Of a stretch of 64,000 bases of DNA, positions 40,778-48,087 are shown one piece after another. A program made the translations under genes and the position numbers. The stretch lies in NCBI GenBank assembly GCA_020638195.1, contig JACKJC010000005.1:124001-188000 (forward strand), in the 5' to 3' direction. The stretch's first letter is position 1, and each line of letters starts with the position of its first letter. This stretch comes from Methylobacteriaceae bacterium. Its GTDB lineage: Bacteria > Pseudomonadota > Alphaproteobacteria > Rhizobiales > Beijerinckiaceae. The notes under the pieces are model-generated. The model was not told where the DNA came from. It made no database searches and saw only the letters and a program-made list of their open reading frames with translations.

Positions 40778-41212
40778 TTAGCCGGCTACCGTCTGGTGAT
40801 GCTTGATCACGACTTCGGAATTGAGGTCGAAAAAGCGAGCGGCATGGAAAAGTCGATCGGCCAGATCGGCGCGATTGAATTTGTCGTCCGCCGTCATGAG
40901 GCAACCGTCGTGGACGTTCTGTAGGAACGACAGAAGCACCCTATGAGGCACAAGGCGTGCAGGGAGAACACCGGCATCTATCAGCGAGGCCACGCCCGTA
41001 CCGCTCAGATGTTCTGCGGAGAAGCCTCTGATCTTCGCCAGCGCGCGACCGTCATCCATCGCCGGCAGATATTCGCTATCCTTGATCAGGCAGCCGACCG
41101 CGCATGTCGTGTTGTCGCGACCTCGATAGGCGCAGCCTTTGTCGGATACAGCCTGCTTGCCCTGCGTGAACAGGTGTTCGGCGACGGTGTCGAAGATTTC
41201 CTGGGCATCCAT
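40778..41212 (-). CDS. Cys-motif paralogue 1 (CxYRG/CAVG family)
   Basis: 144 residues. After an N-terminal helix (DTVAEHLFTQGKQAV), the core GCAYRGRDNTTCAVGCLI matches three other genes (48088, 48462, 50019). Two cysteines 10 residues apart probably bind a metal or form a disulfide. The distal half holds a Leu-rich helix (LLSFLQNVHD). Function unknown. AAAGG precedes ATG 41212. Confidence 0.6.
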   Translation of the reverse strand: MDAQEIFDTVAEHLFTQGKQAVSDKGCAYRGRDNTTCAVGCLIKDSEYLPAMDDGRALAKIRGFSAEHLSGTGVASLIDAGVLPARLVPHRVLLSFLQNVHDGCLMTADDKFNRADLADRLFHAARFFDLNSEVVIKHHQTVAG

Positions 41213-41214
41213 GG

Positions 41215-41424
41215 TCAATGGCCTTTCGGGTTGAGAACCAGGTGGTCGAGAAGGGTGACGAGACCGAACGAGGCAGCCGTGATGGCAAACGCGATGACGC
41301 CCTGCATCGGGGTGATCGGCTGGCTGACGAACAGCGGCAGAAACGCCATGCACGCAACCGACGCCACGACGAGGCCGGCGACGACGTAGGCCAGAATCAC
41401 CGGCCGGCGTGATTTGCTCAGCAT
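41215..41424 (-). CDS. Small membrane protein, two helices
   Basis: 69 residues, helices at 9-34 (PVILAYVVAGLVVASVACM) and 42-63 (VIAFAITAASFGLVTLL). GGGAGGTAAGCTA precedes ATG 41424. Two-helix topology like class II holins, but its place in an early operon argues against a lysis role. First gene left of the large non-coding region. Confidence 0.6.
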   Translation of the reverse strand: MLSKSRRPVILAYVVAGLVVASVACMAFLPLFVSQPITPMQGVIAFAITAASFGLVTLLDHLVLNPKGH

Positions 41425-41467
41425 TAGCTTACCTCCCGTTTCATTTGCATTTGCCGATGTCGTTTTA

Positions 41468-41485
41468 GTGCGCATTCGAGCAAAT
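41468..41485. promoter_or_regulatory. Palindromic box, variant left arm
   Basis: GTGCGC-ATTCGA-GCAAAT, 43 bp upstream of the 69-residue membrane protein. ATTTGTCTT precedes it on the minus strand, as it does at the 23770 box. Confidence 0.5.
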
Positions 41486-41677
41486 GGGAAGACAAATTTT
41501 CGAAGCCCTGCAGGGTATTTTTGTCGGCCAAATATACCTGCAGCTTGACTGGAGTTTCCACAAAGTTTTTCGATGTTTCTAGCATTTACATCGATAGTTC
41601 ACTTTGGAACTCACGAGTCCACGAAAATGATCTTGTCGAGTTCCTCCAAACTGTCTGCAAAATTTCATCAAACATAT

Positions 41678-41705
41678 GACATAAGTGATTGAAATTGCTT
41701 ATGTC
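41678..41705. repeat. Inverted repeat, 8-bp arms
   Basis: GACATAAG (41678-41685) and CTTATGTC (41698-41705), 12-bp centre, within the AT-rich gap. A candidate protein-binding site or short hairpin. Confidence 0.6.
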
Positions 41706-41880
41706 GCAATTAGCATACGCTTGCACAGACGCTTAAGCGTACGCTCAACCGTTCTCCAAGCTATAAGAGGAGATAAAGAGAGAGAATAGAAGGGTAGATA
41801 ACCTTCAAAGAATCGTAGTTGATGAGATTCCACAATCTGAAACCAGTTTGCAGGTCGCGCAAATTCCGTTTGCATTCGAG

Positions 41881-41910
41881 TTGACAAATCGGCGGGGGTG
41901 GTGGTATAAG
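41881..41910 (+). promoter_or_regulatory. Rightward promoter-like sequence
   Basis: TTGACA (41881-41886), 18-bp spacer and TATAAG (41905-41910) read on the plus strand, directly after a half-site of the phage box (GTTTGC-ATTCGA). It points into leftward genes, so any transcript would be antisense or a small RNA. Confidence 0.45.
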
Positions 41911-42020
41911 TCCGGCAAGCTGACCTTAGCCTGCACATCATCCCACAGTGAGATATCGATCTTGATCGAATTGGTGAATTCGTCTTGCGATGGTCAGCTC
42001 GACGTCGTCGACGGAGATGG

Positions 42021-42305
42021 TCAAAGCGACCATCCCCTGTCGGCAGCAAACGCCTCCGCGATCTTGCGATCGGCGAAGGGGCCGAAGGCCTCGTAGGCCG
42101 GATCGTACTCGGCCGTGTCGGGAGATATCTCGACCATGAAGACGCCTCTGTCGTCTTCGACGAAGGCGAAGGTCTTGTCGATGGAGTCATAGGGCGAAAA
42201 ATCTCTGCCACACTGCGGACACTCATCGTCGACCATGCAGCTGTATTCGTCCTCCCACTCCACGTCGCATCTCGTGCATTGATAGCGGTTCAGAAACCAG
42301 GCCAT
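42021..42305 (-). CDS. Zinc-ribbon protein
   Basis: 94 residues. CTRCDVEWEDEYSCMVDDECPQC carries the C-x2-C ... C-x2-C zinc ribbon near the N-terminus. The remainder is acidic with a helical end. Possibly an RNA- or RNA-polymerase-binding factor; unknown. GAGGAGGCCGGCG precedes ATG 42305. Confidence 0.65.
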   Translation of the reverse strand: MAWFLNRYQCTRCDVEWEDEYSCMVDDECPQCGRDFSPYDSIDKTFAFVEDDRGVFMVEISPDTAEYDPAYEAFGPFADRKIAEAFAADRGWSL

Positions 42306-42316
42306 CGCCGGCCTCC

Positions 42317-42457
42317 TCAGTATGGACCGAGCAGCATCGCTCCGATCTTGTTTCCCATTTCCGCCGCGATGATCGTCGCAGCAGCAGCATCGCCGGCCCA
42401 GATGACGATCTGGACCCTCGCGCCCATGATCTGGGCGTTGTAGCGGTAAGGCCTCAT
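42317..42457 (-). CDS. Hypothetical small protein
   Basis: 46 residues, MRPYRYNAQIMGARVQIVIWAG then an Ala/Gly-rich helix. GGAGGCGTCG precedes the ATG, which supports it. Possibly membrane-associated. Not recognised. Confidence 0.5.
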   Translation of the reverse strand: MRPYRYNAQIMGARVQIVIWAGDAAAATIIAAEMGNKIGAMLLGPY

Positions 42458-42468
42458 CGACGCCTCCA

Positions 42469-42777
42469 TCAGGTCTTGAACTTCTTCGACAGGCGCTCGA
42501 AGTCACGCCGGTCCCGTTCCTCCTGCTCGTCGCTGATCTTCTTATCCCGCTCCCGACGCTTATGCATTTCCTCGTCCGTCTCCGGACGCTTGGTCTTCAG
42601 CATCACGCTCGGCCACTCCGAGTAGCCGTCGCCGTTTATCCTGAGGTCGATGGTGGTCTCGTAGCCGTGCTCGTTGCCGAGCTTCTGCAGCGCCGAGATC
42701 GCTTTGGCGAGGGTCAGGCCGTCGATATCATAACGGATATCGACCGGCACCGTGATGATCTTGCGTTCGTCGGTCAT
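42469..42777 (-). CDS. Hypothetical phage protein with charged helix
   Basis: 102 residues from ATG 42777 (AGGAG). N-terminal DIRYDIDGLTLAKAISALQKL, then a strongly charged tail KRRERDKKISDEQEERDRR. Not recognised. Start overlaps the next gene's stop. Confidence 0.55.
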   Translation of the reverse strand: MTDERKIITVPVDIRYDIDGLTLAKAISALQKLGNEHGYETTIDLRINGDGYSEWPSVMLKTKRPETDEEMHKRRERDKKISDEQEERDRRDFERLSKKFKT

Positions 42778-42971
42778 CGCCAACTCCTGTTTATTAGGCC
42801 GACACCGTCGCAGCCGTAGCAGCGCACAGCCTTCGGCCCTGACTTCGGACTATCGGCATCGCTTCCACGCGGCCGGTAGCCGTAGCCGTAGCAGTACGGA
42901 CATTCCATCTCGCGCTCGTTGCGCGGCTTACGCGGCGCTCCTGAGAGCGCATGGTGGCTGAACTCGGCCAT
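42774..42971 (-). CDS. Small zinc-finger protein with CxxCxGxG
   Basis: 65 residues. CPYCYGYGYR and CYGCDGVG form a zinc centre similar to that of the gene at 27432. GGAGATAGGG precedes ATG 42971. Possible RNA-binding or assembly factor; unknown. Confidence 0.6.
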   Translation of the reverse strand: MAEFSHHALSGAPRKPRNEREMECPYCYGYGYRPRGSDADSPKSGPKAVRCYGCDGVGLINRSWR

Positions 42972-42973
42972 CC

Positions 42974-43117
42974 CTATCTCCCAATCACGATCAGGCAGCG
43001 CATGACGCCGTGGTTGGCTCTGCACTCGTTGTAGCCGTCGATCTTCACGCTAAGCGCATAGATCGACCACACCAGCGCCACCACGAGAGCGACGCTGAAC
43101 AGAACGGCTTCCTTCAT
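42974..43117 (-). CDS. Small membrane protein
   Basis: 47 residues with one membrane helix (AVLFSVALVVALVWSIYAL) and a short Cys-containing tail. GGAGGAAGAA precedes ATG 43117; the ATG overlaps the upstream stop (ATGA). Not recognised. Confidence 0.5.
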   Translation of the reverse strand: MKEAVLFSVALVVALVWSIYALSVKIDGYNECRANHGVMRCLIVIGR

Positions 43118-43281
43118 TTCTTCCTCCAGCTGTTCAGCTCGACGAAAACCGTCATGGCGAAGACGCCCCACATGAGGACGAGGCCGAACGATCCGAGCAG
43201 CCGGTAGACATCCGGCGCGAAGATCGTCCACAGCAGCCCGCCGACGATGCAGAGAGCCATCAGGCGCCAGGCGAAGTTCAT
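43114..43281 (-). CDS. Small membrane protein ending WRKK
   Basis: 55 residues, two hydrophobic segments. Its last codons (WRKK) encode GGAGGAAGAA, the ribosome site of the next gene, exactly as the end of rtcB does for this gene. The ATG at 43281 overlaps the rtcB stop. Not recognised. Confidence 0.5.
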   Translation of the reverse strand: MNFAWRLMALCIVGGLLWTIFAPDVYRLLGSFGLVLMWGVFAMTVFVELNSWRKK

Positions 43282-44621
43282 TTCTTCCTCCACGGCGCAT
43301 CCTGTTCCCAGTCGCCGGCCATGATCGAGCCGTAGGGCAAGACCTCGTCGACGACGTCGGCCAGCTCGAACGAGCCGATCAGCGCCTTGATCTGGTCAGC
43401 CGGCTTGTAGGCGTCCGGCAGCTCCGACAGGTCCGGCTTGCCGCAGTAGAAGCGGTAGTCGATCCCGACCGGCAGGGCAGGCTGGTACTGGCGCAGGAAC
43501 GCCTTGCGTCCCATCAGCCGGCCAGCCCCATGCGGCGCGAACCCGAGCGCCTGCTTGTTGTCGCGATGCTTCGCGATAAGCACCGGCGCCGCCATGTTGA
43601 GCGGGATCAGCGTCAGCCCGCTGTCGTCGGGCGAGAAGCCGGACCACGAGGGCGTTGCGCCCTTGCCGTGATAGAACAGCCCGTCCGATTTCTGGAACAC
43701 GAAGTTGTGCTCGTTCCACCAACGATCCACGACCTTGTTGCCGATCGCCTGCTGCACCCGCTGATGGATCGCGAAATGGTTGGCCTTGGTCCAGTCGCGG
43801 GCGATCTGCAGCGCCTCCCAGTAGGCCCGCCCGTCGTCGCTGTCGGCCTTGATCCAGGCCTGATGGCTCGGAACCTTGGGCGCCACGATCGACGTATGAC
43901 GCCTCGCCGCCGCCATGCCCCGCTTGTAGAGCTGGGCGCCGAAGCCGCGCGAGCCGTGATGCGTCACCAGCGCCAGCTTGCCGGACGATTTCAGGTGGCC
44001 GAGGAAGGCGAAGTGGTTGCCATCGCCCTGTGTCCCGAAATGATGGTCTGCCGTGCCTTCCAGGCCCGCTGTGAAGCGATTGGCGACGATCCTGCCCGCC
44101 AGAGGCGTCGGCAGGCCCCACGCGCTCTTGCGGCCTCCTGGACCGAAGTGCGTGACGTTCTGCACCATGTCGAGGACATGCTTGGGGTCATCGTTGCGAT
44201 CGAACACGCTGATCGCGACCGAGCAGCAGATATCCGCCGAGTGGAAGCCGGGATGGATGGCGTCCCTCGTCGCCACCACGCCGCCGACCGGGATCGTGCC
44301 TTCCTGCATTCCGGCAGGGCAGGCGTCCGGCATCACGGCGCCGGCCTCGATGGTCGGCACCCGCATCAGCGCGTCCATGTGGCGCATGACCGCTTCCGCG
44401 TTGTCGCGCTCGTGCTGTGTCTCGGGCACCGCCATGGCGACCGAGAACGGCTTGCCGTTGGTGCGCATGGTCATCTCGACCGGCACCATCGACTGCAGCG
44501 CCGCGAAGATCGCGTCGTCGGTCGCGCCGCCGGAGCGCATGGCATTGGCGGTCTCCATCATCGGCTTGAAGAGCTTGCCCGGCTTGAAGCCCCAGGCGAT
44601 CAGCGTATTGCCGTCGATCAT
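43278..44621 (-). CDS. rtcB: RtcB-type RNA ligase
   Basis: 447 residues. It joins RNA 2',3'-cyclic phosphate to 5'-OH ends with GTP and Mn. The metal ligands and nucleotide site are visible: D130 and C133 in SADICC, GDGNH with H203, H221/H222 in HHGSRG, and the guanylylated His H364 in PHGAGR. It repairs tRNAs cut by anticodon nucleases or RNase toxins. No release factor or archease gene is adjacent. It is followed by two tiny membrane genes and shares the operon with tRNA-Glu and an RlaP-like gene. The start ATG 44621 overlaps the stop of the interrupted gene. Confidence 0.93.
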   Translation of the reverse strand: MIDGNTLIAWGFKPGKLFKPMMETANAMRSGGATDDAIFAALQSMVPVEMTMRTNGKPFSVAMAVPETQHERDNAEAVMRHMDALMRVPTIEAGAVMPDACPAGMQEGTIPVGGVVATRDAIHPGFHSADICCSVAISVFDRNDDPKHVLDMVQNVTHFGPGGRKSAWGLPTPLAGRIVANRFTAGLEGTADHHFGTQGDGNHFAFLGHLKSSGKLALVTHHGSRGFGAQLYKRGMAAARRHTSIVAPKVPSHQAWIKADSDDGRAYWEALQIARDWTKANHFAIHQRVQQAIGNKVVDRWWNEHNFVFQKSDGLFYHGKGATPSWSGFSPDDSGLTLIPLNMAAPVLIAKHRDNKQALGFAPHGAGRLMGRKAFLRQYQPALPVGIDYRFYCGKPDLSELPDAYKPADQIKALIGSFELADVVDEVLPYGSIMAGDWEQDAPWRKK

Positions 44622-44983
44622 TTCGTTTGTCCCTTTTTCTGGCGCTTCATGGCGCGCAGGCGTCGACGCCCGCGATCATTGAGGCGGAGCTTGTTGGTTG
44701 GCGCCCCGCAGCACGCGCAGGTGACCCGTTCGATCAGGAAGGTCTTGCCGCGCAGATCGTCGGTCGTGCCGTAAACGATGAGTCTGAGAAGGGTCTCGTT
44801 CTCGACAGAAATGCCCTACTTCGAACTCATGATGGACATGCCGGCAGCCAGCCGGTTTGGCCGAGCGACGCGCGGCATGTTGCGCAGGTAGACGATGTAA
44901 CCGCCTGCGCGGTTCTTGCGGACGTACTTCTTCTGTCGGCCAACGTGATATTGGTCGGCTTCCTCGAATACCGCGACCGTCAT
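44618..44983 (-). pseudogene. Gene interrupted by an in-frame amber codon at 44816-44818
   Basis: From ATG 44983 the frame gives 55 residues (MTVAVFEEADQYHVGRQKKY, ending SSK), then TAG, then 65 more codons in the same frame to TGA at 44618, overlapping the rtcB ATG. The second part (TCACCGAPTNKLRLNDRG, a CxxC zinc motif) contains no ATG, GTG or TTG. A single CAG to TAG change would explain it; readthrough, a rare ATT start or sequencing error are alternatives. The coupling at both ends suggests a formerly intact 121-residue protein. Confidence 0.65.
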
Positions 44984-45249
44984 CCGAGCGACTCCATGGT
45001 CTGCTCGATGAAGCCGCCGGTCGTGTAATCGGCGACCTGCTCGTCATCGGTGAGGCCGGCGATCACCATCGCCCACTCGCGCTTGGCGCCGGGCTTCTCG
45101 ATGTAGACGCCCATGTCGTCGGAGCAGGCCTCACAGGCCTCCCACGCCTTCTGCGGGTCCACGCCCTTGTAGTCGACCTCGCCGTCGTATTCGACCGACA
45201 GCGTGTAGCCGGCCGCGACCACGGCCTTGAACAATTCAAGCGCGTTCAT
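44980..45249 (-). CDS. Conserved phage protein LELFKxAV family
   Basis: 89 residues, MNALELFKAVVAAGYTLSVEYDG at the start and ending with VADYTTGGFIEQTM. The pattern L-E-L-F-K ... V-A-D-Y-T recurs in unrelated phages without known function. ATG 45249 with AAAGGAAC. Confidence 0.6.
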   Translation of the reverse strand: MNALELFKAVVAAGYTLSVEYDGEVDYKGVDPQKAWEACEACSDDMGVYIEKPGAKREWAMVIAGLTDDEQVADYTTGGFIEQTMESLG

Positions 45250-45262
45250 TCGTTAGTTCCTT

Positions 45263-45505
45263 TCATCTGGTCAGCCGCTTCCAGACCTTCGGGTCGAAGA
45301 ACGCGCGCTCGTCGTAGTCGTCGCCGTTGAAGCGAGACAGTGGCTGCGTGTCGTCGCCAGTAGCGAAGATCACCATGTCGTCTGGACCAATGTCCCTCTG
45401 CGCCCGACGGTCCCAGCGGCGGTGGATCATCACCGGGCCGCCGAACAACCGCCGGGCGCGGACAAACTCGTCGCCTGTGAAGCCGACGTAGTGGATGGTC
45501 CTCAT
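45263..45505 (-). CDS. Hypothetical phage protein
   Basis: 80 residues from ATG 45505. Basic in the first half (FVRARRLFGGPVMIHRRWDRR) and acidic with PKVWKRL at the end. The ATG overlaps the stop of the upstream gene. Not recognised. Confidence 0.5.
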   Translation of the reverse strand: MRTIHYVGFTGDEFVRARRLFGGPVMIHRRWDRRAQRDIGPDDMVIFATGDDTQPLSRFNGDDYDERAFFDPKVWKRLTR

Positions 45506-45693
45506 ATCTCGGAAAGCAGAGGCAGTAAGGCGTCTGCGACAGCGCTCAGGTCGATGACTCCATCGATCTCGATCTTGTCTTCGCAGACCAGATCGTGTTC
45601 GATCACCGGCCACCGCCGATGGTCGCAATCGCGCAGAACGCCTGGCTCACGCAAGGCTTTGGCCAATATGGCGACAAGTCGGGCGTGGTTCAT
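45502..45693 (-). CDS. Hypothetical phage protein
   Basis: 63 residues from ATG 45693, GGAGACCTG. MNHARLVAILAKALREPG is followed by an acidic region. Not recognised; chained by overlapping codons. Confidence 0.5.
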   Translation of the reverse strand: MNHARLVAILAKALREPGVLRDCDHRRWPVIEHDLVCEDKIEIDGVIDLSAVADALLPLLSEI

Positions 45694-45911
45694 CAGGTCT
45701 CCTCCCATTCGGTGAGCCACTTCTGCACGATCTGGCAGAGCCGGACGTTACGCACGAGCGATGCCTTCCGCTCCTCGCGGGTGAAGGCCTCGAAGAACAT
45801 GCGGCGCGCCTCTTCGGGCGTGTTGAAATAGCCGTAATATTCCTCGCGCGGCTGGGCGTACGGGCCGGTGTCGTAGATCACGACGTAGCCCGTACCGTTG
45901 AAGCCGTTCAC
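45693..45911 (-). CDS. Hypothetical phage protein
   Basis: 72 residues from GTG 45911, overlapping the stop of the gene upstream (GTGA). Aromatic-rich N-terminus (GYVVIYDTGPYAQPREEYYGYF) and helical C-terminus. Not recognised. Confidence 0.5.
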   Translation of the reverse strand: MNGFNGTGYVVIYDTGPYAQPREEYYGYFNTPEEARRMFFEAFTREERKASLVRNVRLCQIVQKWLTEWEET

Positions 45912-46303
45912 GCCCCGGCCTCGTTGCCTTCAAGCCAGCACGACAGAATTGTGCTGGTGTGGATCTCGTCCACCTTGCAGTCGGCATCGAAGTTGATCAC
46001 GGCGACCCCTCCACCGAAGGCGTCGGTACGAGGTTTGCTGCATGTGTTGGCGTATTCGAAACCCCATCGCCCCTTGAGCGCGAATTCCTTGGCGCAGGCG
46101 GTGACGAATTTGATAACGCCGTTCATGTCGTCGCTGCCGTCGTCGTAGATCCACAGGTCATCGCCCTGCTGATCGAGTCCGAACGAGATGTGCCTATCCT
46201 CGTCGTCCGACGTCGACATCTCGTTGTAGATTGCCATGGCCTGCGCGACATTCGCGGACCCCGGCGAAAACATGACCGAGAAGTTGGTGAAATAGTCAGC
46301 CAT
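45908..46303 (-). CDS. Hypothetical phage protein
   Basis: 131 residues, MADYFTNFSVMFSPGSANVAQAM start, acidic middle (STSDDEDRHI and DDLWIYDDGSDD) and C-terminal VINFDADCKVDE. Family not recognised. ATG 46303 with AGAACG. Confidence 0.55.
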   Translation of the reverse strand: MADYFTNFSVMFSPGSANVAQAMAIYNEMSTSDDEDRHISFGLDQQGDDLWIYDDGSDDMNGVIKFVTACAKEFALKGRWGFEYANTCSKPRTDAFGGGVAVINFDADCKVDEIHTSTILSCWLEGNEAGA

Positions 46304-46451
46304 TTTCGTTCTCCAGATCTACGTCGTTGCAGTCGCGGATGCGATAGCCGGCCTTGACCATGATCTCGGCGATTCGTTCGAGCGTGTCGGGCGTCCACTC
46401 GACGCCGTCCATCTCCTGCTGGATTGCCAGCAGCGCTTCGTCTGGGCTCAT
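46296..46451 (-). CDS. Small conserved phage protein
   Basis: 51 residues, MSPDEALLAIQQEMDGVEWTPDTLERI ... GYRIRD, a pattern found in several phages. Function unknown. GAGGG 9 nt upstream. Stop overlaps the start of the neighbour. Confidence 0.55.
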   Translation of the reverse strand: MSPDEALLAIQQEMDGVEWTPDTLERIAEIMVKAGYRIRDCNDVDLENENG

Positions 46452-46455
46452 TGTC

Positions 46456-46653
46456 TCAATCCCTCAGATATTCGATGACGGCGTTGTGGCTGACGAGATA
46501 CTTCTCCTGCAGGGCGAGGAACTGCTGCTCGCCATAGGTGGGAGACAGGCCCTGAATTTCGCGCACGCGGTTCTCGGCCTTCATGGCTTCGAGTTCCGCC
46601 ATCATGCAAGCGACCTGAGCCTGGATGAATGTGACGCGCGCTGCATGATCCAT
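46456..46653 (-). CDS. Hypothetical helical phage protein
   Basis: 65 residues from ATG 46653 with GGAGGCTGTC; the longer frame would run through the tRNA gene and is rejected. MDHAARVTFIQAQVACMMAELEAMK is a helix with Met/Ala. Not recognised. Confidence 0.55.
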   Translation of the reverse strand: MDHAARVTFIQAQVACMMAELEAMKAENRVREIQGLSPTYGEQQFLALQEKYLVSHNAVIEYLRD

Positions 46654-46669
46654 GACAGCCTCCAAAAAT

Positions 46670-46745
46670 TGGCGCTCCCTACAGGAATCGAACCTGTGTT
46701 TTCCGGCTGAGAACCGGACGTCCTGGGCCTCTAGACGAAGGGAGC
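46670..46745 (-). tRNA. tRNA-Glu (anticodon CTC)
   Basis: 76-nt cloverleaf on the minus strand. Acceptor GCTCCCT pairs with AGGGAGC, the anticodon loop TTCTCAG gives CTC, the T loop is TTCGAAT, and CCA is encoded. It decodes GAG, common in this GC-rich phage. Being phage-encoded, it could replace a host tRNA cut by a defence nuclease; RtcB and an RlaP-like gene sit in the same operon. Confidence 0.93.
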
Positions 46746-47009
46746 AATTCGGAATTGGTGGCGCGGGGAGACCGGAACGTCCGCACAAGACGACGGACGA
46801 AGAACCAGGGACCAGTGACGAACAACGCAAGCCCACGAAGCCGGGTGACGAAGGACAAAGCGGTCATGGTCCTTAAACCAGACCGCCTCCTGTGAAGGTT
46901 AAGTCCCGGCACGAGGGGCGGTGCCCGGTGAAGGGCTGCCAATGGTGACTTCTCCCTTGGGAGTAGTCATGGGTTCGTGTTTCGGTTCCGATCTCCCGTT
47001 GCCTTCCCG
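46746..47009. other. Intergenic region upstream of tRNA-Glu
   Basis: 264 bp. It contains one short leftward open frame (46679-46867) that runs into the tRNA and is not supported. It probably holds the tRNA promoter. Nothing else is recognised. Confidence 0.4.
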
Positions 47010-47597
47010 TCAGATCAGACCGAGCTTCGTGAGAAGCTCAGCCGTATCTTCGGGAATCTCGATGAGGATGCGCGCGTTGGTGGCGACGCGCTGATCCTCC
47101 AGTTCATCCTTGCGGCGCTTGAACGCCGCGACCATTTCGCGTGCAGCCTCGATCATGTCGACCGATGCGACGGCGAAGCCGATTGAGCGATCGCGGCCAT
47201 AGGATCGCGATTCCGGCGCCGCATTGTCGGCGACCTTTTGCTTGACCTCGGCCTCGATCAGTTCCTTGTTGGGCGCCACGCGCTCGGCGACGACCTTCTT
47301 GTAGATGCCGATCCTGCGGTCGAGGTCGGCGACTTCCGCCAGTATCCGATGGATGCCGGACGAGATGTTGGCCTCGTCGAGCTTGATGCGCAGGTCCGCG
47401 AGGATGTGCGACAGCTTGACGTATTCGGCCACCTTGTTGGCGTAGACCGCTTGGGCTAGCACGACCATATTGGCCGGATTGGTCCGCTGCGCCTCGATCA
47501 GCAGATTGATCGAGCCGGTGGACGGCAGATCGACCTTGGCGAGGGTGGCTTCGAGTTCCTTGCGCAGCTTGAGGGCGCGCTTAAGATTGATCTGCAT
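47010..47597 (-). CDS. Coiled helical protein, DIP1984-like
   Basis: 195 residues. RALKLRKELEATLAKVD, LSHILADLRIKLDEANISSGIHRILAEVADLDRRIGIYKK and a C-terminal helix match the coiled plan of DIP1984/septicolysin-type proteins, but the resemblance is weak. ATG 47597 with AGGAGCCTGTC. Possibly a structural or membrane-interacting helix bundle. Confidence 0.5.
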   Translation of the reverse strand: MQINLKRALKLRKELEATLAKVDLPSTGSINLLIEAQRTNPANMVVLAQAVYANKVAEYVKLSHILADLRIKLDEANISSGIHRILAEVADLDRRIGIYKKVVAERVAPNKELIEAEVKQKVADNAAPESRSYGRDRSIGFAVASVDMIEAAREMVAAFKRRKDELEDQRVATNARILIEIPEDTAELLTKLGLI

Positions 47598-48087
47598 GAC
47601 AGGCTCCTGACGAATGAAAAAGGGTGGCAGTGATAACGGGTTGCCAGCCCGGCCCTGATTTGGCTTTGCTCAGCGCCAGCGATGCTCGCTTCTTCTGGGG
47701 TCGTTTAAGGTCTGGACTCCGAGACCCGCGTCAGCGATTTGGATTGGTCGAAAACCAGCCCGTGCGTATTGCCCAGAAGGCTCAACACGGCGCGAGGAGT
47801 TGACCGGCAGCTTGGGTATGCTGCGCCAGTGCCGTGCAGGCTGGGGGCGCTATGATTGCCGCACAGCGCCTCTATCGGCTGTGCAGCTTCACTGGTCTTG
47901 TCGGCTGTCCCGTCCAAAGCGCCAGCGGCTTGGATCGGATTCACGCGCCGCTTCGCTACTTCATGACTGTCTCCTGGGGTTGGCGGATCGGGCACAGCTG
48001 TCCAAGTCGCGACAGGCCCGGCGCTATCGTCTTTTCCATCGAAACCCGCTCGCGCATCGCGACCTGCGTTCGCGGGAAAGGGCATTT
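47598..48087. other. Gene-poor stretch with a doubtful ORF
   Basis: 490 bp. A leftward open frame at 47705-48085 would give a 126-residue Ala/Ser/Pro-rich protein without a clear ribosome site or family; its low-complexity content suggests chance. No strong palindromes or promoter motifs were seen. Confidence 0.35.

Larger units (their letters stand above)
41425..42020. promoter_or_regulatory. AT-rich non-coding region, likely promoter/origin-type
   Basis: 596 bp without a gene I can support. It is clearly AT-richer than the flanks. It holds the variant box at 41468-41485, an 8-bp inverted repeat (41678-41705), a CCCTGCAGGG palindrome near 41505, CGCTTAAGCG and AAGCGTACGCTT palindromes near 41730, and a forward promoter (41881-41910). 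It separates two leftward gene groups, so it should contain the promoter for the left one; an origin of replication is also possible. Confidence 0.5.

Noticed and set aside
43530..44774. 414-residue rightward ORF antisense to rtcB
   Set aside because: His/Arg-rich shadow of the RtcB frame, which has complete catalytic motifs.
46679..46867. Leftward 62-residue ORF running into tRNA-Glu
   Set aside because: It would overlap most of the tRNA gene; a tRNA is firmly supported there.
47705..48085. Leftward 126-residue ORF
   Set aside because: No clear ribosome site, no family and a low-complexity Ala/Ser/Pro composition; described only as a doubtful ORF in the intergenic entry.
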